A stretch of 7,164 nt of DNA from Flavisolibacter sp. GTDB taxonomy: Bacteria; Bacteroidota; Bacteroidia; Chitinophagales; Chitinophagaceae. Both the position numbers and the translations under genes were made by a program. Numbering within the stretch: position 1 is the first letter of the stretch; every line of letters starts with the position of its first letter. The notes below the pieces were generated by a model. That model worked only from the letters and a program-made list of their open reading frames with translations, ran no database searches and had not been told where the DNA came from. Of the stretch, positions 1-6,084 are shown one piece after another. The DNA is taken from positions 1-7,164 of the forward strand of contig JACDAZ010000308.1 in assembly GCA_013695175.1 (NCBI GenBank). The letters are read 5' to 3'.

Positions 1-1595
1 TGCTAAGTGTGCAAAGTACTGAACAAGAAAACAGGTTTGATGAAAATGACAAAAGACTTTTATCAACAATTGCAGCTTCAGTTGGTGTTGCATTGCGCAA
101 TGCAAAATTATTTGAAGATGTACAACTTGCTAAAAACGAAGCGGAGTCTGCCAGTAAAGCTGCTGAAAAAGCCAATGAAGCTAAGAGTGCATTTTTATCG
201 ACTGTTAGTCATGAATTAAGAACTCCGTTAACTTCTGTTTTGGGCTTTACAAAAATTATTCGTAAGCGATTGGATGAAAAGATTTTTCCTGTTGTAAATC
301 AGGATGATCCTAAAACAGGAAAAGTAATTAACCAGATAAATGAAAATTTAAATGTTGTAATAGCTGAAGGTGAAAGGTTGACTCATTTAATTAATGATGT
401 ATTGGATCTTGCCAAAATAGAGGCCGGTAAGATGGAATGGAATATGGAAGATGTTTCCATTACAGAAGTTGCAGAAAGGGCCATTGCTGCTACATCGTCA
501 TTGTTTGAAACAAAACCACTGAAACTTAAAAAACATATTAATAATGATCTTCCCAAAATTGCAGGTGACAGGGATAAATTGATACAGGTTATTATCAATC
601 TAATTTCAAATTCAGTGAAATTCACAGATTCAGGTACGGTGAGTTGTAATATTTTTCAAAAGAAGAAGGAATTAATTGTTGAAATAGAAGATACAGGAAT
701 TGGTATAGCAAAAGAAGATTTTGATGCTGTTTTTGAGCAATTTAAACAAGTTGGTGGGGACACACTAACAGATAAACCAAAGGGAACCGGATTAGGATTG
801 CCCATTTGCAAAGAAATTATTGAGCATCATGGTGGCAGAATTTGGCTTGAAAGTAAAATTGGAAAAGGAAGCAAGTTTTCTTTTGCATTACCTGTAGTAA
901 AAGAAGAAATTAAAAAGCCTTTGCATTTAAACCAATTGATAAAGCAGTTGAAAGAGCAAATGAACCATTCACATTTTAAGGTAATTGGAAAAAATTCTAC
1001 CATTTTAGTTGTGGATGATGATGATTCAATCAGGTCCCTGTTAAACCAGGAACTAACAGAAGCCGGATATAATATTGAAGAAGCAGGTAATGGAAAAGAT
1101 GCATTGGAAAAAATCCGAAAGAACAGACCTGATCTAATAATATTGGATATAATGATGCCCGAGATGAATGGATTTGATGTTGCTGCCATTCTTAAGAATG
1201 ATCCATCCACTATGGACATTCCTATTATTGTTTTATCAATTGTACAAGATAAGGCAAGAGGTTTCCGCATTGGTGTTGACCGTTATTTAACAAAACCGAT
1301 TAATACAGCCGAACTATTTACCGAGGTGGGGAGTTTGCTTGACCAGGGTAAATCTAAAAGAAAAGTGTTGGTGGTTGATGAAGACAGTACTGCCGTAAGA
1401 TCTCTATCAGATGTGCTTGAGGCAAAAGGTTATAATGTTGTAGAATCTGATGGTACCCAGATAGTGCAACAGGCAATAGATACACAGCCTGATATCATAA
1501 TATTAAATTCTGTAAAAAGTGGCAGGCAGGAAATTATGAAAACCATCAGGTTTGAAAAAGGATTGGAAAACGTATTGTTTTTAATGTATCAATAA
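1..1595 (+). CDS. Hybrid sensor histidine kinase (GAF end, HisKA, HATPase, receiver, pseudo-receiver), 5' partial
   Basis: This is the C-terminal part of a hybrid histidine kinase; the frame is open to the left edge, so the gene starts outside the window. The GTG at 9 is not a real start, because codons before it read LSV and continue a GAF-domain end (LSVQSTEQENRF). Counting that GTG as residue 1, the order is: GAF end (1-38), a charged Ala/Glu-rich helical linker (40-60), HisKA with phospho-accepting H68 in SHELRTPL, an ATPase domain with N box around N201, G1 DTGIGI (228-233) and G2 GTGLGL (259-264), a first receiver (331-445) with D337/D338, acceptor D380 and K429, and a partial second receiver (451-528). 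No membrane segment is visible, so the visible part looks cytoplasmic. It probably senses a ligand through the missing GAF region and passes phosphate to its own receiver and to the receiver encoded 28 nt downstream. The second receiver has N500 at the acceptor position and lacks the last strand and helix, so it probably cannot be phosphorylated. Confidence 0.93.
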   Translation, partial: LSVQSTEQENRFDENDKRLLSTIAASVGVALRNAKLFEDVQLAKNEAESASKAAEKANEAKSAFLSTVSHELRTPLTSVLGFTKIIRKRLDEKIFPVVNQDDPKTGKVINQINENLNVVIAEGERLTHLINDVLDLAKIEAGKMEWNMEDVSITEVAERAIAATSSLFETKPLKLKKHINNDLPKIAGDRDKLIQVIINLISNSVKFTDSGTVSCNIFQKKKELIVEIEDTGIGIAKEDFDAVFEQFKQVGGDTLTDKPKGTGLGLPICKEIIEHHGGRIWLESKIGKGSKFSFALPVVKEEIKKPLHLNQLIKQLKEQMNHSHFKVIGKNSTILVVDDDDSIRSLLNQELTEAGYNIEEAGNGKDALEKIRKNRPDLIILDIMMPEMNGFDVAAILKNDPSTMDIPIIVLSIVQDKARGFRIGVDRYLTKPINTAELFTEVGSLLDQGKSKRKVLVVDEDSTAVRSLSDVLEAKGYNVVESDGTQIVQQAIDTQPDIIILNSVKSGRQEIMKTIRFEKGLENVLFLMYQ

Positions 1596-1623
1596 AATAT
1601 ACTAAAGTAGAAAAAGACGAATT

Positions 1624-2007
1624 ATGGAAAAAAAACTTTTGATTGTTGATGATGAAGCACATATCCGTATGCTCATAGAACAAACCTTAGAAGAATTGGA
1701 AGATGAGGGTGTTAGTTTCTTAACAGCTGAAAATGGTGAACAGGCTTTGCAAATAATAGAAGCCGAAAAACCACAATTAGTTTTTTTAGATGTAATGATG
1801 CCGAAAATGAATGGAATGGAAGTTTGCCGGAAAGTAAAAAAAGAATTAGAAATGGACAATGTTTTTATTGTGTTGCTGACAGCTAAAGGCCAGGAGCTGG
1901 ACAGGCAGAGGGGACAAGAAGTAGGTGCAGATCTTTATATGACTAAACCTTTTGATCCGGAGATAATCCTGGCAAAAGCAAAAGAAGTATTGCAAATAGT
2001 AGAATAA
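1624..2007 (+). CDS. Single-domain CheY-like response regulator
   Basis: A 127-residue protein consisting of one receiver domain and no output domain. The phosphorylation site is complete: acidic pair D9/D10, acceptor D56 in FLDVMMP, T86 in VLLTAKG, and K108 in YMTKPF, with an aromatic Y105 at the usual switch position. As a stand-alone receiver it acts through protein contact or as a phosphate carrier rather than by binding DNA. It lies between the hybrid kinase (28 nt upstream) and the cyclase (16 nt downstream) on the same strand, so it is very probably co-transcribed and is a good candidate to receive phosphate from that kinase. Whether it touches the cyclase is inference. The ATG is preceded by an A-rich leader (AAAAAGACGAATT) with no true Shine-Dalgarno sequence. 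Codons 2-4 contain a run of eight A. Confidence 0.95.
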   Translation: MEKKLLIVDDEAHIRMLIEQTLEELEDEGVSFLTAENGEQALQIIEAEKPQLVFLDVMMPKMNGMEVCRKVKKELEMDNVFIVLLTAKGQELDRQRGQEVGADLYMTKPFDPEIILAKAKEVLQIVE

Positions 2008-2016
2008 AATCTTAAT

Positions 2017-2022
2017 AAGGAG
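2017..2022 (+). promoter_or_regulatory. AAGGAG ribosome-binding-like motif, too close to the cyclase ATG
   Basis: A good Shine-Dalgarno-like AAGGAG lies in the 16-nt gap before the cyclase gene but ends only 1 nt before its ATG, where 5-9 nt is usual. No ATG, GTG or TTG in the cyclase frame sits at a proper distance behind it, so it either is chance or acts weakly. Bacteroidota ribosomes depend little on this motif. Confidence 0.25.
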
Positions 2023-2023
2023 C

Positions 2024-3703
2024 ATGAGCAAGATTAATTTAAAAAATATTATCAGGAAAGATGGGATTAATAATTTGCTTGAATCCATAATGGATTTGAA
2101 TAACTCAGGTGGCTGGATTGAAGATGAAAAAGGTAACTGTTTATTGGGATATATTGATTACCAAAAACAATATCAATCCTTACCTGTAAAACTTGATGAT
2201 GATATTATTGGGATCATTTATGGAAAAGTAAATATTGATGTAGCTACATCACTGCTCCAGCTTTTATGTAATAAAGAAATAGAAAAGAAAAGGCTCGGCA
2301 GCGAAGTATTACATTCTTACCAGGAGTTAAACCTGATATTTAATTTTTCAGAAAAACTGGCTCAAACCATTGATCCCAATGCTATTGCTCAAATAACATT
2401 AGAAGAAGCAAACAGGGTTATTCAATCCCATCATGGTGTTGTTGTTTTGTGGGATGAGGTAAACCGAAAATTAGAAACCACTGCTGTTGTTGGAGATTTG
2501 TTTTTTGAACAGAATAAAGTAAACCAGGAGCTGCCACTATTACTCAACCTTGTAATGAGCGGGCAGTCAGAAATTATTACAGATACAAATCCATTAATAG
2601 AAGCAGGAATTCTTAAACCAGAAATTAAAGCCGTTATTTATTCAGCATTAAAGGTAAAGCATCGTATAATGGGTGCGCTTATACTTGCCAGTGAGAAGCA
2701 AACGGAATACACAGCAGCAGATCTCAAACTTTTAACAACACTTGCATTACAATCATCTGCAGCCATTGAAAGTGCTTTATTATATGAAAAAAACATAAAG
2801 GAGGCAAAAGAGAAAGAAGAGGCAATGCGTCGCTTATATGAAGTAACAGGCAAGTTTGTGCCATATGAATTTATTGATTCGCTTGGTCATAAATTAATTA
2901 CTGATATAAAACTGGGCGACCAGGTAGAAAAATTAGTAACTGTTCTTTTTTCTGATATCAGAAATTATACAACCTTATCAGAAAGCATGACCCCGGAAGA
3001 AAACTTCCAGTTCATTTGTTCTTTTAATGAAAAAATGGGTCCCATAATCCGGAAAAATAAAGGGTTTATAAATCAATATTTAGGTGATGCCATTATGGCT
3101 ATTTTTCCAAGTAATGCTAAAGATGCTTTATCAGCTGCGGTAGAAATGCAATTATCACTTAAAGAATTGAATGATAGCAGATCAATTCAAAACTTGCCAC
3201 AAATATATATTGGAATAGGGATGCATACAGGCCCTTTAATTATGGGCATCACCGGCGATAAAGATCGTTTGGATGCAACAACAATATCTGATACGGTAAA
3301 CACAGCAGCACGTATTGAAAGCCTTACAAAATATTACAAGGCAAGTATTATATTAAGCGATGCCAGCTTGCATCAAATAGAAGATACCGATCAATTTCAT
3401 CTTCGTCATCTTGGTTTAGTACAGTTAAAAGGAAAGCAAAAGCCAATCAGGATCCATGAATGTTTTAGTGGAAATCATAATAAAGAATTGCAAAGTAAGA
3501 TCAATACCCTTGAGGTTTTTAATGCGGGCATGATTAATTATATCAATAAATCTTTTGAAGATGCAAAAAAAGCCTTTGGGGAAGTTACCCGCATTAATCC
3601 CGAAGATGCAACAGCTGATTTTTTTCATTCAAAAGTAGAAGAAATCATGTTGAAAGGAACTTCTGATAATTGGGTAGGTATCATGGAAATGAATGAAAAG
3701 TAA
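2024..3703 (+). CDS. GAF-containing class III adenylate/guanylate cyclase with C-terminal TPR-like tail
   Basis: A 559-residue soluble protein, likely forming cAMP (or cGMP) from the nucleoside triphosphate. Residues 1-95 form a small N-terminal region (DEKGNCLLG, then IIGIIYGK and the helix EIEKKRLGSEVLHSYQELNLIF) resembling the region before GAF in cyanobacterial-type GAF-cyclases, as I recall them. GAF spans about 105-255, a coiled signalling helix 255-275, and the cyclase entry motif KFVPYEF 277-283. The catalytic domain (about 303-480) keeps metal ligands D311 (FSDIR) and D355 (LGD) and the transition-state pair N426 and R430 (NTAAR). The base-selecting positions are Q351 (normally Lys) and T419 (Thr as in CyaC-like class IIIb enzymes, Asp in many others). 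Residues 496-543 look like one or two TPR-like helices ending in the NPEDA turn. Class III cyclases work as dimers, and here the GAF would be the regulatory input. It is last in the kinase-receiver-cyclase operon. Substrate is uncertain because of Q351. Confidence 0.93.
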   Translation: MSKINLKNIIRKDGINNLLESIMDLNNSGGWIEDEKGNCLLGYIDYQKQYQSLPVKLDDDIIGIIYGKVNIDVATSLLQLLCNKEIEKKRLGSEVLHSYQELNLIFNFSEKLAQTIDPNAIAQITLEEANRVIQSHHGVVVLWDEVNRKLETTAVVGDLFFEQNKVNQELPLLLNLVMSGQSEIITDTNPLIEAGILKPEIKAVIYSALKVKHRIMGALILASEKQTEYTAADLKLLTTLALQSSAAIESALLYEKNIKEAKEKEEAMRRLYEVTGKFVPYEFIDSLGHKLITDIKLGDQVEKLVTVLFSDIRNYTTLSESMTPEENFQFICSFNEKMGPIIRKNKGFINQYLGDAIMAIFPSNAKDALSAAVEMQLSLKELNDSRSIQNLPQIYIGIGMHTGPLIMGITGDKDRLDATTISDTVNTAARIESLTKYYKASIILSDASLHQIEDTDQFHLRHLGLVQLKGKQKPIRIHECFSGNHNKELQSKINTLEVFNAGMINYINKSFEDAKKAFGEVTRINPEDATADFFHSKVEEIMLKGTSDNWVGIMEMNEK

Positions 3704-3742
3704 TAGCTATTATTATTTTACCTATTAAATATATCTATTTCA

Positions 3743-3770
3743 TTTGGCGGTTTAGTTTATAATAACTTTG
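3743..3770 (+). promoter_or_regulatory. Bacteroidota-type promoter for the MFS gene
   Basis: A perfect match to the -7 consensus TAnnTTTG (TAACTTTG, 3763-3770) is preceded by TTTG at 3743-3746 as the -33 element, with 16 nt between them, slightly short for the type. Transcription would begin near 3775-3777, only a few bases before the ATG at 3780, so the transcript should be leaderless or nearly so. It separates the transporter from the signalling operon that ends at 3703. Confidence 0.7.
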
Positions 3771-3779
3771 CACCTTTGT

Positions 3780-4757
3780 ATGAACCGGAATGAAAAAACT
3801 CTCCTTTTTCTTTTAGCAGCAATCAACTTTACACATATCCTGGATTTTATGATCATTATGCCATTAGGTAATTACCTGATTCCATATTTTCATATTTCAA
3901 CTCAGCAATTTGCACTTATAGTATCTGCATATTCTTATGCAGCTTTTGCGTCTGGTATTATAGCTGCTTTTGTTATTGATAATTTCGACAGGAAGAAAAG
4001 CCTTTTGTTTGGTTATACTGGTTTTATTGCAGGTACTTTATTATGTGGTATAGCACCCGATTATAATTTTTTAATTGCAGCAAGAATACTTGCCGGTTTA
4101 TTCGGAGGATTGATTGGTGCACAGGTGCTTTCTATTGTCGCTGATTATTTTGTATACGAGAAAAGAGGCAGGGCTATGGGTTATTTAATGGCAGCATTTT
4201 CTGTTGCTTCCATAGTAGGAATTCCTCTAAGTTTATACATAGCAAATATCTTTAGCTGGCATGCCCCCTTTATATTAGTAGCATTTATGGGATTTGTTTT
4301 AATACCATTTACTTTCAAATACCTTCCTTCAATGCGAGGACATATTGAAGCAAATGGCAAAAGAAAACTAACAGAAGCTTTTATTATTATTTTTTCGAGA
4401 AAAACAACGTTAGTGGCACTTGTATTTTCTGCACTGCTTTGGTTTGGTCATTTTCTGATCATCCCATTTATTAATCCTTACCTGGAATTTAATGTTGGAT
4501 TTACAAAAAATGAAATCCCATTGCTGTATGTAGTAGGAGGGACAGCAACTTTATTTTCTGCACCTATGTTCGGCAAACTTGCAGACCAGTATGGCAAATT
4601 GCGCATATTTACTTATTGCGCTTTACTGACTTTACCTTTTGTATGGCTGATTACAAATATGCCATCTATTGCTTTTTATTATGTATTGATCATAACAGGA
4701 TTATGGTTCGTTGTGTCAAATGGCAGGTCTATAGCAGCTCAGGCTTATGATCAGTAA
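3780..4757 (+). CDS. MFS transporter, AraJ-like (COG2814 type), N-terminal fragment with TM1-10, frameshifted
   Basis: The 325-residue product is the first ten helices of a 12-helix major facilitator exporter in the inner membrane. TM1 carries FTHILDFMIIMPLG, typical of the AraJ-like drug/sugar efflux group. The TM2-3 loop holds motif A as DNFDRKKSLLFG (67-78), and the equivalent loop in the second half reads GKLADQYGKLRIF (265-277). ATG 3780 is chosen as start: it gives the usual short MNRNEK head, while the TTG at 3768 in the same frame lies inside the -7 promoter element. The frame ends early at SIAAQAYDQ; relatives read on into a loop of the form EPxYRGxFMS and two more helices, which here lie in the +1 frame from 4747. 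Skipping T4746 restores a continuous chain of 401 residues, a normal family length. The substrate cannot be told from sequence. The break may be a real mutation or a sequencing or assembly error. Confidence 0.88.
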   Translation: MNRNEKTLLFLLAAINFTHILDFMIIMPLGNYLIPYFHISTQQFALIVSAYSYAAFASGIIAAFVIDNFDRKKSLLFGYTGFIAGTLLCGIAPDYNFLIAARILAGLFGGLIGAQVLSIVADYFVYEKRGRAMGYLMAAFSVASIVGIPLSLYIANIFSWHAPFILVAFMGFVLIPFTFKYLPSMRGHIEANGKRKLTEAFIIIFSRKTTLVALVFSALLWFGHFLIIPFINPYLEFNVGFTKNEIPLLYVVGGTATLFSAPMFGKLADQYGKLRIFTYCALLTLPFVWLITNMPSIAFYYVLIITGLWFVVSNGRSIAAQAYDQ

Positions 4758-4986
4758 TATAATAGAGCCTCAATACAGGGGCAGTTTTATGAGCCTGAAC
4801 TCTTCATTGCAACAACTGTTTGTAGGAAGTGCATCTTTTATTGCAGGTTTAATTGTAACAAATGACGCTATAACAAAAAAAATTGATCATTATAACTGGC
4901 TTGGTTATTTCAGCATCAGTGTATTGGCTTTTTGTGTATTTATGGCATATTATTTAAAAAGATGTATGGGAGATGAAGAATTGTAA
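4747..4986 (+). CDS. C-terminal fragment of the frameshifted MFS transporter (TM11-12)
   Basis: This 79-residue frame starts at an ATG overlapping the end of the preceding frame by 11 nt and reads MISNIIEPQYRGSFMS, then two hydrophobic helices (about 24-36 and 49-68) and a short charged tail. EPQYRGSFMSLNSSLQQ is the loop and helix that follow TM10 in AraJ-like exporters, so this is the missing end of the upstream gene and not an independent protein. The +1 frame is closed by a TAG at 4732-4734, so the shift must lie between 4735 and 4757; alignment by eye places it at T4745/T4746. No ribosome-binding site precedes the ATG. Re-initiation through the overlap could in principle give a two-part transporter, but a simple one-base insertion explains it better. 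Confidence 0.8.
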   Translation: MISNIIEPQYRGSFMSLNSSLQQLFVGSASFIAGLIVTNDAITKKIDHYNWLGYFSISVLAFCVFMAYYLKRCMGDEEL

Positions 4987-5034
4987 TAGTGTCTTCTGTT
5001 TTATACACGATTAATAACAATATTGAGCCTGCAC

Positions 5035-5061
5035 TTGGCAACTGTTTCTGTTGTAGTTTTG
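5035..5061 (+). promoter_or_regulatory. Bacteroidota-type promoter for the 4-TM membrane protein gene
   Basis: TAGTTTTG at 5054-5061 fits TAnnTTTG exactly, with TTG at 5035-5037 as the -33 element and a 16-nt spacer, the same spacing as the promoter at 3743-3770. The expected transcript start is near 5066-5068, leaving a leader of about 16 nt that is A-rich and lacks a Shine-Dalgarno sequence. The 97-nt gap before this gene shows no convincing terminator for the transporter. Confidence 0.6.
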
Positions 5062-5083
5062 AACTAAACCAAAAGCAACTTCA

Positions 5084-5551
5084 ATGGATTTATATAATGC
5101 ATTATTACACGTTCATAGTTTTGGACGTTGGATTGTACTGCTTCTATTACTAATTGCAATTTTCAGAAGCCTGGGAGCTGGAACAAGAAACTTCACTCAT
5201 GGCGATCAACGTGTTGGACTTTTCCTAACTATAACTGCAGACATTATGTTACTTATAGGTATTTATTTATATTTTGTCGGATCATGGGGTTATAAGCAAA
5301 TACAGGTTCATGGTGGTATGGGAGAAGCCATGAGAGAACCCACTGCGCGATTTTTTGCAGTTGAGCATTTAGTTGGAATGCTTATAGCAATAATATTACT
5401 TCATATTGGCAAGGCTCAAGGCAAAAAAGATCTGCCTCATCATATCAAACACAGAAGAACAGCCATTTTTTACATTCTTGCTTTATTAATTATTGTAGCT
5501 TCTATTCCCTGGCCATTTAGAGAAATAGGAGTCGGAAGAGGCTGGTATTAA
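5084..5551 (+). CDS. Small four-helix integral membrane protein, function unknown (sometimes labelled cytochrome b-like)
   Basis: A 155-residue inner-membrane protein with four predicted helices at about 15-30, 45-65, 92-108 and 126-141. It opens with LLHVHSFGRW, has a polar loop with HGGMGEAMREPTARFF between helices 2 and 3, H95 in the third helix (AVEHLVG), H107 near its end, and finishes IPWPFREIGVGRGWY. I recall this pattern (LLHxHSxxRW, RFFxxEH, IPWPFR) as a widespread small membrane family in Bacteroidota, often left hypothetical or named cytochrome B. The histidines H9/H11 and H95/H107 near helix ends could bind haem or a metal, but this is inference and no diagnostic cytochrome motif is present. 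It has its own promoter and converges on the metallophosphoesterase gene, with overlapping stop codons, so its neighbours say little about its role. Confidence 0.88.
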   Translation: MDLYNALLHVHSFGRWIVLLLLLIAIFRSLGAGTRNFTHGDQRVGLFLTITADIMLLIGIYLYFVGSWGYKQIQVHGGMGEAMREPTARFFAVEHLVGMLIAIILLHIGKAQGKKDLPHHIKHRRTAIFYILALLIIVASIPWPFREIGVGRGWY

Positions 5552-6084
5552 ATACCTCTTTTTCCTAATTCAATCACTTCGCAATCTTTGATACCAGAAC
5601 CATCAATCTTAAAACGAATGATGGTTCTTATTTTATGCCACCCTTGTTTGCCAGCAGCACCGGGGTTCATATGTAAACAACTTATTTGATTGTCATAGAT
5701 CACTTTTAGAATATGGGAATGTCCGCATATAAAAAGTTTTGCTTTTTCCTCAACTAATTGTTGCTTTATCCCTTTTGCATAACGTGAAGGATGACCACCT
5801 ATATGAACCATAAACACATTAACTTCCTCACATAACCACACAAGCTTTTCAGGATAAATACTCCTGATATCATAACCATCAATATTTCCATAAACACCTT
5901 TTAATGGTTTAAACTTTTTTAGTTGGTCAGCAATCTCTCCTGTACCAAAATCACCTGCATGCCATATTTCATCACATTTATCAAAATGCTTAAATACGGC
6001 ATCATCTAAATAATTGTGTGTATCTGATATTAAACCGATCTGAATCAATGTTGTAATTGAAATTAAAATCAATAAGATGATCAT
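5548..6084 (-). CDS. YfcE/MJ0936-type metallophosphoesterase
   Basis: A 178-residue calcineurin-like phosphoesterase of the small YfcE type, which hydrolyses phosphodiesters or phosphomonoesters with two metal ions. All metal-site motifs are visible: SDTH with D21 and H23, AGDFG with D45, YGNID with N67, a VHIGGH segment with H94, CGHSH with H122 and H124, and the late NPGA turn (140-143). The physiological substrate is unknown. The ATG at 6084 overlaps the stop of the peptidase gene in ATGA, which suggests translational coupling. However, it adds a hydrophobic stretch (MIILLILISITTL) that most relatives lack. A TTG at 6048-6046 would give MIQIGLISDTH, the usual family head, so the protein is either a cytoplasmic enzyme of 166 residues or one with a short membrane-targeting leader. 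The stop codon overlaps that of the convergent membrane protein gene. Confidence 0.92.
   Translation of the reverse strand: MIILLILISITTLIQIGLISDTHNYLDDAVFKHFDKCDEIWHAGDFGTGEIADQLKKFKPLKGVYGNIDGYDIRSIYPEKLVWLCEEVNVFMVHIGGHPSRYAKGIKQQLVEEKAKLFICGHSHILKVIYDNQISCLHMNPGAAGKQGWHKIRTIIRFKIDGSGIKDCEVIELGKRGI

Noticed and set aside
9..11. GTG as a start codon for the hybrid kinase
   Set aside because: The frame is open before it and the codons LSV continue a GAF-domain end, so the gene runs in from outside the window.
827..1270. Minus-strand open frames opposite the kinase, receiver and cyclase genes, and a + strand frame at 6167-6364
   Set aside because: They lie wholly opposite well-supported coding sequence, show no recognisable motif, and look like shadows of the real reading frames.
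3701..3712. Palindrome TAATAGCTATTA just after the cyclase, considered as terminator or operator
   Set aside because: It is a short AT-rich 6+6 palindrome with no loop and no following U-run of note; likely chance in this composition.
4735..4757. Programmed +1 frameshift in the transporter gene
   Set aside because: No stalling stop codon at the shift point, no prfB-like CTTTGA signal and no internal Shine-Dalgarno sequence; a plain insertion or error is simpler.
4987..5053. GCC...GGC pairing (near 5027-5039) as a terminator after the transporter
   Set aside because: The stem is only three base pairs and is not followed by a T run.
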